This document shows, piece after piece, positions 20,824 to 31,966 of a stretch of DNA of 64,000 nucleotides. Every line of letters starts with the position of its first letter. Position 1 is the first letter of the stretch. The notes below the pieces were generated by a model. The model was not told where the DNA came from and ran no database searches. It saw nothing but the letters and a program-made list of their open reading frames with translations. The stretch is from positions 357,155-421,154 of the forward strand of contig NZ_JASJOO010000003.1 of the NCBI RefSeq assembly GCF_030070105.1. Direction: 5' to 3'. The DNA comes from Bermanella sp. WJH001 (GTDB lineage Bacteria; Pseudomonadota; Gammaproteobacteria; Pseudomonadales; Oceanobacteraceae). Position numbers and translations under genes: made by a program.

Positions 20824-23800
20824 TTATTCGTTCTCAAGTTCGATATCGATACCAAGAGAGCGAATTTCTTTAACCAATACGTTAAAGGACTCAGGCATAC
20901 CTGGTTCCATACGATGGTCACCATCCACGATGTTTTTATACATCTTGGTACGGCCAGTCACGTCATCGGACTTAACAGTTAGCATTTCCTGAAGCGTATA
21001 TGCAGCACCGTATGCTTCTAGTGCCCACACCTCCATCTCCCCGAAACGCTGACCACCGAATTGCGCTTTACCGCCTAGTGGCTGCTGAGTTACCAGACTG
21101 TACGAACCAGTAGAACGAGCATGCATTTTATCGTCTACCAAGTGGTTCAGTTTCAACATGTACATGTAGCCAACCGTCACAGGGCGATCGAATTTATCGC
21201 CAGTACGACCGTCGAATAAAGTAACCTGACCTGAGTCTGGAATACCCGCTAACGTTAACATGTGTTTCAGTTCGGTTTCTTTAGCACCATCAAATGCCGG
21301 TGTTGCCATAGGCACACCTTTACGCAGGTTGCCGGCTAGCTCTAAGATTTCAGTGTCGTTAAAGCTATCAAGGTCTTCTTGAATCACTTCATCACTGTGG
21401 TTATAGATCTTGCCTAAGAAGTCACGAATATCCGCAACAGCACGCTGCTGCTTGATCATTTCGTCAATCTTTTCACCCAAACCTTTGGCTGCCATACCCA
21501 TGTGAGTTTCTAGAATCTGACCCACGTTCATACGTGACGGTACACCTAGAGGGTTAAGTACGATATCAACCGCTACACCCTTCTCATCATATGGCATGTC
21601 TTCAACTGGCATGATCGCTGAGATAACACCTTTGTTACCGTGACGACCGGCCATTTTATCACCAGGCTGGATCTTCCGTTTGATGGCTAGATAAACCTTA
21701 ACGATCTTCAGAACGCCAGGTGCTAGGTCATCACCGGTTTGTAACTTCTTCTTCTTATCTTCGAATTTCTCGTCAAGCTCTTTACGACGCTCTTCAAGTG
21801 CTTCTTCTGCACGCTCTAGCAACTCAGCCGCTTCTTCGTCTTGAGGACGAATTTTAAACCACTGGCTGTGCTCTAGGTTTGCTAGATATTCTTCAGATAA
21901 AGTATCGCCTTTTTTCAAGCCAGGTGCCGCCGCAACGGTTAGGCCAGCTAAAGTGCGAGATAAACGCTCAAACGTCGCTTGCTCAACAATACGAAGTTCT
22001 TCGTTCAAATCTTTACGTACTTGGCTTAATTGAGACTTCTCAATATCGCGAGCACGTTGATCTTTTTCTACGCCATCACGGGTGAATACCTGTACGTCGA
22101 TAACGGTACCGGTTGTACCTGTTTTAACACGTAAAGAAGTATCTTTAACGTCAGAGGCTTTTTCACCGAAAATTGCGCGTAGTAATTTTTCTTCTGGTGT
22201 AAGTTGCGTTTCACCTTTAGGTGTCACTTTACCTACTAGGATATCACCAGGGTTCACTTCAGCACCGATATAAACAATGCCAGATTCATCTAGTTTACCT
22301 AACGCAGATTCACCTACGTTTGGAATATCCGCAGAAATTTCTTCAGGCCCTAGCTTGGTATCACGAGCAACACAGGTTAGCTCTTGGATGTGGATCGTGG
22401 TTAAACGATCTTGTTGGGCAACGTTCTCAGACAACAAGATGGAGTCTTCGTAGTTGTAACCATTCCAAGGCATAAACGCGATGCGCATGTTTTGACCAAG
22501 TGCTAGCTCACCTAAATCAACAGATGGGCCATCAGCCATAATATCGCCACGCTCTACCGCATCACCTTGACGAACCAAAGGTTTTTGGTTGATACAAGTA
22601 TTTTGGTTAGAACGGGTGTATTTAGTTAGGTTATAAATATCAACACCGGCTTCGCCTGCTTGAATCTCATCATCGCTTACACGAACAACGATTCGACTCG
22701 CATCAACCGTGTCAATTACACCACCACGTTTCGCTACTACACACACGCCTGAGTCGCGAGCTACGTTGCTCTCGATACCGGTACCAACCAATGGCTTTTC
22801 AGCTACCAGTGTAGGTACGGCTTGACGTTGCATGTTTGATCCCATCAATGCGCGGTTAGCATCATCGTGTTCTAGGAACGGAATCAAAGAAGCAGCCACA
22901 GAAATAACCTGTTGTGGAGATACATCCATCAAGGTTACGTTTTCTGGCGGTGTTACTGTAAATTCATTTTTGTGACGAACACTGATCAGGTCACCGGTTA
23001 ACTTACCATTTTCATCACGCGGCGCAGACGCCTGTGCGATTACATAGTTAGATTCGTTAATAGCCGACAAGTACATGATGTCGTCCGTTACCTTACCATC
23101 TACAACCTTACGATACGGCGTCTCTAAGAAACCATATTCGTTTGTACGAGCATAAGTCGATAACGAGTTAATCAAACCGATGTTTGGACCTTCAGGAGTT
23201 TCGATCGGACATACACGGCCATAGTGAGTGGCGTGAACGTCACGTACTTCAAAGCCTGCACGCTCACGAGTAAGACCACCGGGTCCTAACGCAGAGATAC
23301 GACGCTTATGAGTCACTTCTGAAAGCGGGTTGTTTTGGTCCATGAACTGAGAAAGCTGAGACGAACCAAAGAATTCTTTGATTGCAGCCGCAACTGGCTT
23401 AGCGTTGATTAAATCCTGAGGCATTAGGCCTTCAGATTCAGCCATTGATAAACGTTCACGTACAGCACGTTCAACACGCACTAGACCAACACGGAATTGG
23501 TTTTCAGCCATTTCACCAACAGAACGAATACGACGGTTACCCAAGTGATCGATATCATCCACTTCGCCTTTACCGTTACGAATATCGATTAAGCCTTTAA
23601 GCACATCGATAATATCTTCGTTGCTAAGGGTGCCAGAACCTTCAACTTCTTCACGACCAAGACGACGGTTAAACTTCATACGACCTACAGCGGATAGATC
23701 ATAACGCTCGTCAGTGAAGAATAAATTCTCGAAAAGACCTTCGGCAGATTCTTTGGTTGGTGGCTCGCCAGGGCGCATCATACGATAAATCTCCACAAGC

Positions 23801-24900
23801 GCTTCTAAGCGTGTGCGAGATGGATCGATACGTAACGTATCAGAGATGAAAGCTCCACAATCTAGTTCGTTGCTGTAGATGGTTTCAACTTCTTTGATAC
23901 CCGCCGCGACAATTTGCTCTAGTAATTCAACAGTAATTTCACTGTTACACTCGGCAATTAGCTCACCCGTTGATGGATCAACGATGTCTTTTGCAATCAC
24001 TTTGCCATAGAAATACTCAAGAGGTACTTCTAGGGTCTTCATGCCTTCTTTTTCCATTTGGCGAATGTGACGAGCCGTAATACGACGACTTTCTTCAACA
24101 ATCACATTACCTTTTGGATCTTTAATATCAAAAGAGGCAGTCTCACCACGTAAACGCTCTGGAATTAGTTCTAAACGAACAGACTCACCATCGATTTCGA
24201 ACGTATCATTATCAAAGAACATCTCTAAGATTTGATTCGTTTCAAAACCAAGTGCTCGCAATAGAATAGTTGCAGGCAATTTACGACGGCGATCGATACG
24301 GGCGTAAACTAAATCTTTAGGGTCGAATTCGAAGTCCAACCATGAACCACGGTAAGGAATCACACGGGCGCTGTACAACAGCTTACCTGATGAGTGTGTT
24401 TTACCTTTATCGTGATCGTAGAATACACCAGGAGAGCGATGAAGCTGGGATACGATAACTCGCTCTGTACCATTGATAATGAAAGTACCATTATCGGTCA
24501 TCAAAGGCATTTCACCCATGTATACTTCTTGCTCTTTGATGTCTTTAATAGCTTTATTCGATGAGTCTTTATCATAAATGATTAGACGTACTTTTACGCG
24601 TAGCGGTGCCGCATAGGTCACGCCGCGTAACATACATTCTTTTTCATCGAAAACAGGTACACCAAGACGATAACTTACGTACTCTAGTGCAGCACTGCCA
24701 CTGTAGCTCACAATCGGAAAGACTGATTTAAACGCCGCATGAAGACCAATGTCTACACGAGCATCAACCTGCTTATCCGCCTGCAAATAACTTCTGTATG
24801 AATCTAATTGAATAGCAAGCAAATAGGGGACATCCATCACCCTTGGCAACTTGCCAAAATCCTTACGGATTCGTTTTTTCTCTGTATAAGAGTACGCCAT
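20824..24900 (-). CDS. rpoB: RNA polymerase subunit beta
   Basis: 1358 aa. The ATG at 24900 gives [17 protein letters not shown], the conserved start; an in-frame start two codons earlier is less likely. The rifampicin pocket reads [20 protein letters not shown] and [11 protein letters not shown], i.e. wild type. The C-terminal [20 protein letters not shown] is standard. Confidence 0.99.
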   Translation of the reverse strand: MAYSYTEKKRIRKDFGKLPRVMDVPYLLAIQLDSYRSYLQADKQVDARVDIGLHAAFKSVFPIVSYSGSAALEYVSYRLGVPVFDEKECMLRGVTYAAPLRVKVRLIIYDKDSSNKAIKDIKEQEVYMGEMPLMTDNGTFIINGTERVIVSQLHRSPGVFYDHDKGKTHSSGKLLYSARVIPYRGSWLDFEFDPKDLVYARIDRRRKLPATILLRALGFETNQILEMFFDNDTFEIDGESVRLELIPERLRGETASFDIKDPKGNVIVEESRRITARHIRQMEKEGMKTLEVPLEYFYGKVIAKDIVDPSTGELIAECNSEITVELLEQIVAAGIKEVETIYSNELDCGAFISDTLRIDPSRTRLEALVEIYRMMRPGEPPTKESAEGLFENLFFTDERYDLSAVGRMKFNRRLGREEVEGSGTLSNEDIIDVLKGLIDIRNGKGEVDDIDHLGNRRIRSVGEMAENQFRVGLVRVERAVRERLSMAESEGLMPQDLINAKPVAAAIKEFFGSSQLSQFMDQNNPLSEVTHKRRISALGPGGLTRERAGFEVRDVHATHYGRVCPIETPEGPNIGLINSLSTYARTNEYGFLETPYRKVVDGKVTDDIMYLSAINESNYVIAQASAPRDENGKLTGDLISVRHKNEFTVTPPENVTLMDVSPQQVISVAASLIPFLEHDDANRALMGSNMQRQAVPTLVAEKPLVGTGIESNVARDSGVCVVAKRGGVIDTVDASRIVVRVSDDEIQAGEAGVDIYNLTKYTRSNQNTCINQKPLVRQGDAVERGDIMADGPSVDLGELALGQNMRIAFMPWNGYNYEDSILLSENVAQQDRLTTIHIQELTCVARDTKLGPEEISADIPNVGESALGKLDESGIVYIGAEVNPGDILVGKVTPKGETQLTPEEKLLRAIFGEKASDVKDTSLRVKTGTTGTVIDVQVFTRDGVEKDQRARDIEKSQLSQVRKDLNEELRIVEQATFERLSRTLAGLTVAAAPGLKKGDTLSEEYLANLEHSQWFKIRPQDEEAAELLERAEEALEERRKELDEKFEDKKKKLQTGDDLAPGVLKIVKVYLAIKRKIQPGDKMAGRHGNKGVISAIMPVEDMPYDEKGVAVDIVLNPLGVPSRMNVGQILETHMGMAAKGLGEKIDEMIKQQRAVADIRDFLGKIYNHSDEVIQEDLDSFNDTEILELAGNLRKGVPMATPAFDGAKETELKHMLTLAGIPDSGQVTLFDGRTGDKFDRPVTVGYMYMLKLNHLVDDKMHARSTGSYSLVTQQPLGGKAQFGGQRFGEMEVWALEAYGAAYTLQEMLTVKSDDVTGRTKMYKNIVDGDHRMEPGMPESFNVLVKEIRSLGIDIELENE

Positions 24901-25047
24901 CAGCAATCCCCAGCTGTATCACCTAGACTAAAACCTTAAAGAAGGTCTTGTAATATGGGTCTAAAACCCCGCGCGTTGGCTTCAAAAAGCCGCCGACTGG
25001 CAAAATTGGACTAACAACAAACTACTAGACAACTCAGCACAGAACGG

Positions 25048-25078
25048 AAAAAGGCCGGTGGACAATAGCCCACCAGCC
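25048..25078 (-). terminator. rplL-rpoB attenuator
   Basis: Minus strand GGCTGGTGG-8 nt-CCACCGGCC followed by T5, between rplL and rpoB with no strong promoter after it. It corresponds to the partial terminator known at this place in E. coli that sets ribosomal protein to polymerase ratios. Confidence 0.8.
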
Positions 25079-25137
25079 AGTGTGCAACTAAATAACTTAG
25101 CGCCTCACTTTATGCAATGCAAGAATCAATCTTAAGA

Positions 25138-25506
25138 TTACTTAAGTTCAACCGATGCACCAGCAGCTTCAAGCTTAGCTTTAAGCTCTTCTGCTTCTTC
25201 TTTAGATACGCCTTCACGTACTGCAGCAGGAACGCCGTCAACCATAGCTTTCGCTTCTTTAAGACCAAGGCCAGTTGCTTCACGTACCGCTTTGATAGCG
25301 TTAACTTTCTTCTCACCAGCAGCAGTAAGAATAACGTCGAATTCAGTTTGCTCAGCAGCACCACCAGCGTCACCGCCAGCAGGAGCAGCAGCTGCAACAG
25401 CAGCAGTTACACCGAATTTTTCTTCCATTGCAGAAACTAGTTCAACAACGTCTTTTACAGACATTTCCGCAATTGCGTTTAGGATATCTTCTTGAGAAAT
25501 CGCCAT
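25138..25506 (-). CDS. rplL: 50S ribosomal protein L7/L12
   Basis: 122-aa acidic stalk protein that recruits translational GTPases. It shows the N-terminal dimerisation domain, an Ala/Gly hinge ([17 protein letters not shown], 36-52) and the C-terminal [15 protein letters not shown]. It follows rplJ by 70 nt. Confidence 0.98.
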   Translation of the reverse strand: MAISQEDILNAIAEMSVKDVVELVSAMEEKFGVTAAVAAAAPAGGDAGGAAEQTEFDVILTAAGEKKVNAIKAVREATGLGLKEAKAMVDGVPAAVREGVSKEEAEELKAKLEAAGASVELK

Positions 25507-25576
25507 TTTTAAATACCTAACTTAAGGGGCACAAAGCCCAATATATTCTTTAAAAGGAAGCCGCTTAATATAAAAA

Positions 25577-26071
25577 TTAAGCTGCTGCTTCTTCTTTCTG
25601 ATCGCGAACAGCCGCAATGGTACGTACCAATTTGCCAGCAGCAGCTTCTTTCATAACAGCCATAAGCTTGGCGATAGCTTCGTCGTATGTAGGCAAAGAT
25701 GCCAACATGCCGAAATCAACTAATTCACCTTCAAACGCAGCTACTTTAAGCTCAAATTTATCGTTCTCTTTTGCGAAGTTTTTGAAAATTCGCGCTGCAG
25801 CACCTGGGTGCTCAGCAGAGAAAGCAATTAAGCTTGGGCCAGTTAGAGAGTCAGATAGACACTCAACTGAAGTACCTTCGATTGCACGCTTAGCTAGAGT
25901 GTTACGAACTACTTTCATCCAGACGCCGTTTTCACGAGCTTCTTTACGAAGAGCAGTCATCGCTCCAACAGTTACGCCACGGGCATCCGCAACCACTGCT
26001 GAAAGAGCGCTAGAAGCAGCTTCCTGAACTTCAGCTACGATCGCTTTTTTTTCGTTCAGACCTAAAGCCAC
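25577..26071 (-). CDS. rplJ: 50S ribosomal protein L10
   Basis: L10 (164 aa from this start) anchors L7/L12 and in E. coli represses its own operon. The GTG at 26071 is chosen: AGGAG lies 6 nt before it and the product begins [15 protein letters not shown] like the family. The in-frame TTG two codons earlier abuts the Shine-Dalgarno. Confidence 0.93.
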   Translation of the reverse strand: MALGLNEKKAIVAEVQEAASSALSAVVADARGVTVGAMTALRKEARENGVWMKVVRNTLAKRAIEGTSVECLSDSLTGPSLIAFSAEHPGAAARIFKNFAKENDKFELKVAAFEGELVDFGMLASLPTYDEAIAKLMAVMKEAAAGKLVRTIAAVRDQKEEAAA

Positions 26072-26084
26072 ATTCAACTCCTAC

Positions 26085-26274
26085 AAGTCATGTTTTTGCT
26101 CTTTCGAGCAAGTTAGGTGCGACTTAACTCAGTACTTAATTCAAAATTCTGAATCGGGGCGCACACCATCTGCGCAGGCCATTAAGTAAGTAAACTGGAA
26201 TTCAGACTCGTAAAGCCTCTCAGGTCACTTACACCTGCGGTCTTTGATAGTCCCTTTATTACAAATAAAGAGAC
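26085..26274 (-). ncRNA. L10 leader (ribosomal autoregulatory RNA)
   Basis: The rplA-rplJ spacer on the minus strand holds CCTGCGCAGATGGTG (plus 26165-26179), nearly the same as the conserved core of the E. coli rplJ leader, which L10(L12)4 binds. A 10-bp hairpin at 26250-26274 and a small GCTC/GAGC hairpin near 26099-26111 flank it. Boundaries are approximate. Confidence 0.75.
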
Positions 26275-26300
26275 CCCAAAGTTCTTTTTTCTATTGCTGA

Positions 26301-26996
26301 TTACGCGTCAACAGTAGATAAATCAATAGTAATACCAGGACCCATGGTAGTAGATAGGGTCGCTTTCTTAAGGTAAGCACCTTTAGCGTTAGCTGGTTTT
26401 GCTTTCTTAAGATCTGATACCAATGCCGCTAGGTTTTCTGAAATCGCTTTTTCATCAAAAGCAACCTTACCTAGTGAACAGTGAATGATACCGTTCTTGT
26501 CGTTACGGTAACGTACTTGACCTGCTTTTGCGTTCTTAACAGCAGTAGCAACGTCAGGTGTTACAGTACCAACTTTAGGGTTAGGCATAAGACCACGCGG
26601 GCCTAACACTTGACCTAGCTGACCAACAACACGCATGGCATCTGGAGAAGCAATAACAACACCAAAGTCCAGGTCGCCGCCTTTCATTTGAGCCATCAAA
26701 TCTTCCATACCAACTACGTCTGCACCAGCTTCTTTAGCTGCTTCAGCGTTAGCGCCTTGAGTAAATACAGCTACACGAACTTCTTTACCAGTACCGTTAG
26801 GCAGTACAGTTGCACCACGAACGTTTTGGTCAGATTTACGTGCATCGATACCAAGGTTGATTGCAACGTCAACAGACTCTGCAAATTTAACCGCTGATAC
26901 TTCTTTTAAGATAGATACGGCTTCAGCAACGCTGTAAGTCTTAAGTACATCTACTTTTGCACGGAACGCTTTAACGCGCTTAGATAACTTAGCCAT
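26301..26996 (-). CDS. rplA: 50S ribosomal protein L1
   Basis: 231-aa L1, builds the mobile stalk that moves E-site tRNA and represses the L11 operon in E. coli. [16 protein letters not shown] and [20 protein letters not shown] (near 120-139) are diagnostic. The start overlaps the rplK stop in TAATG. Confidence 0.98.
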   Translation of the reverse strand: MAKLSKRVKAFRAKVDVLKTYSVAEAVSILKEVSAVKFAESVDVAINLGIDARKSDQNVRGATVLPNGTGKEVRVAVFTQGANAEAAKEAGADVVGMEDLMAQMKGGDLDFGVVIASPDAMRVVGQLGQVLGPRGLMPNPKVGTVTPDVATAVKNAKAGQVRYRNDKNGIIHCSLGKVAFDEKAISENLAALVSDLKKAKPANAKGAYLKKATLSTTMGPGITIDLSTVDA

Positions 26997-27424
26997 TACT
27001 CAACACCCTCTGTATCAAGACCCATAGCGCGAGCAGAACCAGCGATAGTACGAACAGCTGCATTCATGTCTGCAGCAGTTAGGTCTTTCATTTTAAGCTC
27101 AGCAATTTCTTCTAACTGAGCACGGGACACTTTACCTACTTTAACAGTGTTTGGACGAGCAGAACCGCTGCTGATGCCCGCTGCTTTTTTAAGCAAGTAA
27201 GATGCTGGTGGAGTTTTGGTTTCAAATGTAAAGCTACGATCGCTATACACAGTGATGACTACAGGTACTGGACCTTCCATCTTCTGAGTAGAAGCATTGA
27301 ACGCTTTACAGAATTCCATGATGTTTAGACCGTGCTGACCTAACGCAGGACCTACTGGAGGACTTGGGTTTGCAGCGCCGGCTTTTACTTGTAGCTTAAT
27401 ATAAGCTTCGATTTTCTTAGCCAT
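26996..27424 (-). CDS. rplK: 50S ribosomal protein L11
   Basis: 142-aa L11 of the GTPase centre, needed for RelA activation. The ATG at 27424 gives [16 protein letters not shown] with GAGG upstream. [24 protein letters not shown] is canonical. The open frame beyond this start is non-coding leader. Confidence 0.97.
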   Translation of the reverse strand: MAKKIEAYIKLQVKAGAANPSPPVGPALGQHGLNIMEFCKAFNASTQKMEGPVPVVITVYSDRSFTFETKTPPASYLLKKAAGISSGSARPNTVKVGKVSRAQLEEIAELKMKDLTAADMNAAVRTIAGSARAMGLDTEGVE

Positions 27425-27591
27425 GATTACCTCACATTGGGTGATAACGCCTTTCGGCTCCCCGATTAAACAAGCACTTTCTAAATCACATTTGCGTGAA
27501 AAGCCGACCAAAACCATAATTTCTCATGATCTTGTCAGCTATTCTTATTAATGCAATTTTTTAGCACTCACCTAACTAACCAAATGGTTAA

Positions 27592-28131
27592 TTAGGCCGC
27601 TTTTTCTACTTGGCCAAACTCAAGTTCGACAGGTGTAGAACGACCGAATATTGTCACTGCTACTTTTAGGCGAGATTTAACATAATCAACATGCTCAACC
27701 ACACCATTAAAGTCTGCAAACGGCCCATCAATAACTCGAATCATCTCACCAGGCTCATAAATTGTTTTATGAGTAGGCTGACTATCTTCGCCATCTTTAA
27801 CACGTTGCAATATAGCGTCTGCTTCTTTTTTAGTAATTGGAGCAGGCTTATCAGCTGTACCACCAATGAAACCCATTACACGTGGAGTTTCTTTTACTAA
27901 ATGCCAAGAAGCATCGTTCATATCCATCTCAACCAACACATAACCAGGATAGAATTTTCGTTCACTCTTGCGCTTCTTACCGTCGCGCATTTCGATCACT
28001 TCTTCGGTTGGTACTAATATTTCACCGAAGCTATCCTGCATATCGTGCAGTTCAATTTGTTCTTTTAGCGAGTTCATTACTCGCTTTTCATAACCTGAGT
28101 AGGCATGAACAACATACCAGCGCATAGCCAT
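27592..28131 (-). CDS. nusG: Transcription termination/antitermination factor NusG
   Basis: 179 aa: N-terminal NGN domain ([15 protein letters not shown]) and C-terminal KOW domain ([19 protein letters not shown], near 128-146). It couples RNA polymerase to Rho or to ribosomes via S10. TAGGAG precedes the ATG at 28131 by 6 nt. Read with secE (9-nt gap). Confidence 0.98.
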   Translation of the reverse strand: MAMRWYVVHAYSGYEKRVMNSLKEQIELHDMQDSFGEILVPTEEVIEMRDGKKRKSERKFYPGYVLVEMDMNDASWHLVKETPRVMGFIGGTADKPAPITKKEADAILQRVKDGEDSQPTHKTIYEPGEMIRVIDGPFADFNGVVEHVDYVKSRLKVAVTIFGRSTPVELEFGQVEKAA

Positions 28132-28140
28132 TGGGCTCTC

Positions 28141-28509
28141 CTATCCAATAACGCTAGAAACGATCCAGCTTAGCAGAGAATCTAGACCCCACAATATAAT
28201 TGCAACTAAAATCACCACCGCAACAACAATCATTGTGGTTTGCACGGTTTCTTGGCGAGTTGGCCAAACAACCTTGCGTCGCTCAATATTAGCTTCTTTA
28301 AGCAATGTCAAAAAGGCTTTGCCTTGAGTGGTAGTAGCTGCAACACCGAACGCTACCGCAAATAACGCAACAACACCTAGTATGCGATACAACAAACCAA
28401 ATTCCGCATACACCTGATTACCAACAATCGCACCAGATACAACTGAAATAGCAACAAGCCATTTAAGTACGTTTAATGGTGATTTTGCGGTGCTAGTGTT
28501 TCCACTCAT
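28141..28509 (-). CDS. secE: Preprotein translocase subunit SecE
   Basis: About 122 aa, the long three-helix gammaproteobacterial form, with the conserved amphipathic/TM region LKEANIERRKVVWPTRQET and a final TM helix. ATG at 28509 is used; a GTG at 28515 is equally possible given AGGA at 28518-28521. Confidence 0.95.
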   Translation of the reverse strand: MSGNTSTAKSPLNVLKWLVAISVVSGAIVGNQVYAEFGLLYRILGVVALFAVAFGVAATTTQGKAFLTLLKEANIERRKVVWPTRQETVQTTMIVVAVVILVAIILWGLDSLLSWIVSSVIG

Positions 28510-28528
28510 ATTCACAAATTCCTATAGC

Positions 28529-28553
28529 AAAAAAGTGGCAACATGTGCCACTT
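28529..28553 (-). terminator. Terminator/attenuator between tRNA-Trp and secE
   Basis: 8-bp stem AAGTGGCA/TGCCACTT with 5-nt loop, then T4 on the minus strand. It ends about 20 nt before secE, leaving no room for a separate promoter. Confidence 0.65.
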
Positions 28554-28565
28554 CCTTAAAAAATT

Positions 28566-28641
28566 TGGCAGGCCAGGAGGGACTCGAACCCCCAACTTTC
28601 GGTTTTGGAGACCGACGCTCTACCAATTGAACTACTGGCCT
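28566..28641 (-). tRNA. tRNA-Trp (CCA)
   Basis: 76-nt cloverleaf with encoded CCA: acceptor AGGCCAG/CTGGCCT, anticodon loop CTCCAAA, T-arm GGGGGTTCGAGTCCC. Located tufB-tRNA-secE as in Pseudomonas. Confidence 0.97.
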
Positions 28642-28792
28642 ATCCCGATATACGGGCGGTGCATTCTACCCAAGCTAGTATAAAAATCAACTATTTAGCG
28701 CAGATTTACTAAATTTATTCATTTAGCTCACACCCGCGAAGCCCTCTTAATAAAAATCAGACTCCTACCCTTTAACATCAAGGGCTACACCC

Positions 28793-28817
28793 AAAAAGGC
28801 AGCCGAAGCTGCCTTTT
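28793..28817 (-). terminator. tufB terminator
   Basis: GGCAGC-TTCG-GCTGCC hairpin with T-run on the minus strand, identical to the one after tufA. Since tRNA-Trp lies beyond it, some read-through or a separate promoter is needed. Confidence 0.85.
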
Positions 28818-28839
28818 CTTTGCATTGTTAAATCATCGA

Positions 28840-30063
28840 TTACGCGATGATTTTAGCAACAACGCCCGCACCTACAGTACGACCACCTTCACGGATCGCG
28901 AAACGTAGACCTTCGTCCATCGCGATTGGGTGAATTAGTTCAACACCTAGTTGAACGTTATCACCAGGCATTACCATTTCAACGCCTTCAGGTAGTAGAC
29001 ACTCACCAGTTACGTCCGTTGTACGGAAGTAGAACTGTGGACGGTAACCTTTGAAGAATGGAGTGTGACGACCACCTTCATCTTTACCTAGTACGTATAC
29101 TTCAGCTTCGAACTTAGTGTGTGGAGAGATTGAACCAGGCTTACAAAGAACCTGACCACGCTGAACCTCATCACGCTTAGTACCACGTAGAAGAACACCA
29201 CAGTTTTCGCCAGCACGACCTTCGTCTAGAAGCTTACGGAACATCTCAACACCAGTAACCGTTGTTTTCGTAGTATCTTTGATACCAACGATTTCAACTT
29301 CTTCACCAGTCTTAACGATACCGCGCTCAACACGACCCGTTACTACAGTACCACGACCTTGGATAGAGAATACGTCTTCGATAGGCATGATGAATGCACC
29401 GTCGATTGCACGCTCTGGCTCAGGAATGTAGCTGTCTAGAGTTTCTAGAAGTTTCGCAACAGCAGTGGTACCAAGACCATCTGCATCTTCGCCGTTCAAT
29501 GCCATAAGAGCAGAACCTGGAACGATTGGAGTGTCGTCACCTGGGAAATCGTACTCAGATAGTAGGTCACGTAATTCCATGTCTACTAGTTCTAGCATTT
29601 CTTCGTATTCTTCAGTACCAAAACCACCACAGTCTTCTGCAAGAAGGTCAGCTTTGTTTAGGAATACTACGATGTAAGGTACACCAACCTGACGAGATAG
29701 TAGGATGTGCTCACGAGTCTGCGGCATAGGGCCGTCAGTCGCGCCACATACTAGGATCGCGCCGTCCATTTGCGCAGCACCAGTGATCATGTTTTTAACA
29801 TAATCGGCGTGTCCTGGGCAGTCTACGTGTGCGTAGTGACGGTCAGTTGTTTCATATTCAACGTGAGAAGTTGCGATAGTAATACCACGCTCACGTTCTT
29901 CTGGGGCGTTATCGATGTTCGCGAAATCTACCGCTTTACCACCGAAAACTTCTGCTGCTACACGAGTTAGTGCAGCTGTTAGCGTAGTTTTACCATGGTC
30001 AACGTGACCAATTGTGCCCACGTTTACGTGCGGTTTGCTACGCTCAAATTGTTCCTTAGCCAT
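28840..30063 (-). CDS. tufB: Elongation factor Tu (copy B)
   Basis: 407 aa, same motifs as tufA and base-identical over most of its length from the start codon inward. The differences cluster in a short patch near the 3' end (28936-29027). Sits in the tRNA-tufB operon. Confidence 0.98.
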   Translation of the reverse strand: MAKEQFERSKPHVNVGTIGHVDHGKTTLTAALTRVAAEVFGGKAVDFANIDNAPEERERGITIATSHVEYETTDRHYAHVDCPGHADYVKNMITGAAQMDGAILVCGATDGPMPQTREHILLSRQVGVPYIVVFLNKADLLAEDCGGFGTEEYEEMLELVDMELRDLLSEYDFPGDDTPIVPGSALMALNGEDADGLGTTAVAKLLETLDSYIPEPERAIDGAFIMPIEDVFSIQGRGTVVTGRVERGIVKTGEEVEIVGIKDTTKTTVTGVEMFRKLLDEGRAGENCGVLLRGTKRDEVQRGQVLCKPGSISPHTKFEAEVYVLGKDEGGRHTPFFKGYRPQFYFRTTDVTGECLLPEGVEMVMPGDNVQLGVELIHPIAMDEGLRFAIREGGRTVGAGVVAKIIA

Positions 30064-30158
30064 AATAACGCCTCAGTTTTTTTAGCAAGTACATATACAC
30101 AAAAAGGCAGCCCACCCCGTTACAGGATATAAACTACCTTCAATTTAAACTTTATTAA

Positions 30159-30234
<76 letters not shown>

Positions 30235-30239
30235 GACAC

Positions 30240-30313
<74 letters not shown>

Positions 30314-30368
30314 AAAACCTTAAAGGCTAACTCAATCTTTTACTGCTTTAAGATTTGCCTAGAAATCA

Positions 30369-30452
30369 TGGTGGTGGGAGCTGGATTCGAACCAGCGAAG
30401 CTTGCGCGTCAGATTTACAGTCTGATCCCTTTGGCCACTCGGGAACCCCACC
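30369..30452 (-). tRNA. tRNA-Tyr (GTA)
   Basis: 84-nt class II tRNA with long variable arm, anticodon loop CTGTAAA, acceptor GGTGGG pairing and encoded CCA. First in the tRNA-tufB transcript. Confidence 0.97.
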
Positions 30453-30466
30453 AAATTGTGACGCAG

Positions 30467-30495
30467 ATAATGCCGGTGCTTGTGTTTAGTGTCAA
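30467..30495 (-). promoter_or_regulatory. Promoter of tRNA(Tyr-Gly-Thr)-tufB operon
   Basis: Minus strand TTGACA (30490-30495), 17-nt spacer, CATTAT (30467-30472), a few nt before tRNA-Tyr. Confidence 0.7.
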
Positions 30496-30597
30496 GTAAT
30501 TCTATTAAAAATTACATATTTTCAAACACTTAGTCGACTCTACCTACTTTCCTCACGACAAGAACTCTGTGAAGAGGGCGCGCACTATACCTAAATT

Positions 30598-31266
30598 TTA
30601 CGCCTGTGGCAAATCCGAATCGCAACGAATTTGTAGCCACGGATTTTCTCGCCCTTCCATTAATCGATTTCGTGTATTTTCATCCACTGGATGCTGAGCG
30701 CTAACCGGGGCAATCACCCAGTACTGATTTCGAGTACGTTTAAGCGGCTTAACACTGGCGTTAATATTTTTTTCCTTGAGGCGCTCAAGAAGACGCTCTA
30801 CAGATTCTTGCTTGGCAAACAAGCCAAGTGAAATTCCGTTCTCTAATTCACCTTCTGTAATCACAAAGCTATCCACTTTGCGTTTTTGCAACTCTTTAAG
30901 TTTACGCATTGCTTGTTTGCGATTCGCAAGAGGTGGCAAATAGGCCCAGAACTCTTCCTTTATGACCACAGACTGAGGCTCTACCTTTGCTTCAATATCC
31001 ATGGCTAACATTCGAGCATATAAATGCTTAGCATCCAACTCAACAGGATAAGGCCCAACCGCCCAGCAAAGTGGGCCTTGTTTTGTGCCAGATTGAACCA
31101 TTGATACTGGTTTTGAAGCCACTTCTGAAAGCAGCCTAATGGGCTGAGCACCGGTTGCTACAGCCACATCTATTACAGATTCTTGCTCCACCTTTACAGG
31201 CTGAGTAAATTGATAGCCCAAGTAGGCTAGATTTATTATCAACAGTGAAACAAGAATTAAGCGCAT
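30598..31266 (-). CDS. SPOR-like envelope protein
   Basis: 222 aa with an N-terminal membrane anchor (LILVSLLIINLAYLGYQF), a linker and a C-terminal region with SPOR-like repeats (SFVITEGELENGISLGLF, then SVERLLERLKEKNINASVKPL). SPOR domains bind denuded septal peptidoglycan. The gene follows coaX by 6 nt; Pseudomonas has a comparable SPOR-type gene here. Exact role unknown. Confidence 0.7.
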   Translation of the reverse strand: MRLILVSLLIINLAYLGYQFTQPVKVEQESVIDVAVATGAQPIRLLSEVASKPVSMVQSGTKQGPLCWAVGPYPVELDAKHLYARMLAMDIEAKVEPQSVVIKEEFWAYLPPLANRKQAMRKLKELQKRKVDSFVITEGELENGISLGLFAKQESVERLLERLKEKNINASVKPLKRTRNQYWVIAPVSAQHPVDENTRNRLMEGRENPWLQIRCDSDLPQA

Positions 31267-31272
31267 AACGTT

Positions 31273-31965
31273 CTACTTTGTAAAATGAACCTGCAAGCCA
31301 TCTAGCACCATATCAGGCACCAACTCGACGGCTTCTACCAACAATGTTGATAACGCTTCTGCGTTACCACCAGTAATCCACACCTTCGCTTCCGGCTGAA
31401 GCTGCCTGTGATGCTCAATCCAGCAAGCCACCATATCTTGAATACCATGATCAACACATTGCTGCGTGGATTGCCCGGGTGCTCGACCAATTTGCCACTG
31501 CGCCTCAGCCAACACACCACTGGTCTCAGCAAGCAAAGCACTTTTCATCAGATGAAAACCTGGGCATATATAACCCCCAACATGACGACCAAACGCATCC
31601 ACAATATCCAAGGTGATTGCAGTACCTGCGTCCACTATTATATTTACTTGCTCAGGATTTTTATGCCAAGCAGCCAACATAACAAGCCAACGATCCACAC
31701 CCATTTTATGCGGGTCCTGATAACTATTGCTTAGGCCAGCATGAGCCACTTCACTGTGAGCAAATTTTGCTTGAGGGAACTGCTCTGCAATCCAAAGGTT
31801 TTGCTCTTCATCTACCGAGCTCACCCAAACATCCTCAACCAGACCCACCCAAGCAGGAGCCTCTAACAGGACCTGTTTAAGATCCAAACCACCATCAAAA
31901 CGACCGCGATGATCGCACAAGCGCCATTTTATTCGGGTATTACCTACATCTAATTCTAAACGCAT
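31273..31965 (-). CDS. coaX: Type III pantothenate kinase
   Basis: 230 aa, first step of coenzyme A synthesis, ASKHA fold. LDVGNTRIKWR (phosphate-1 motif) at the N-terminus and IIVDAGTAITLDIVD near 114 are diagnostic. ATG at 31965 sits one nt after the birA stop; the upstream GTG is less likely. Confidence 0.94.
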   Translation of the reverse strand: MRLELDVGNTRIKWRLCDHRGRFDGGLDLKQVLLEAPAWVGLVEDVWVSSVDEEQNLWIAEQFPQAKFAHSEVAHAGLSNSYQDPHKMGVDRWLVMLAAWHKNPEQVNIIVDAGTAITLDIVDAFGRHVGGYICPGFHLMKSALLAETSGVLAEAQWQIGRAPGQSTQQCVDHGIQDMVACWIEHHRQLQPEAKVWITGGNAEALSTLLVEAVELVPDMVLDGLQVHFTK

Positions 31966-31966
31966 T

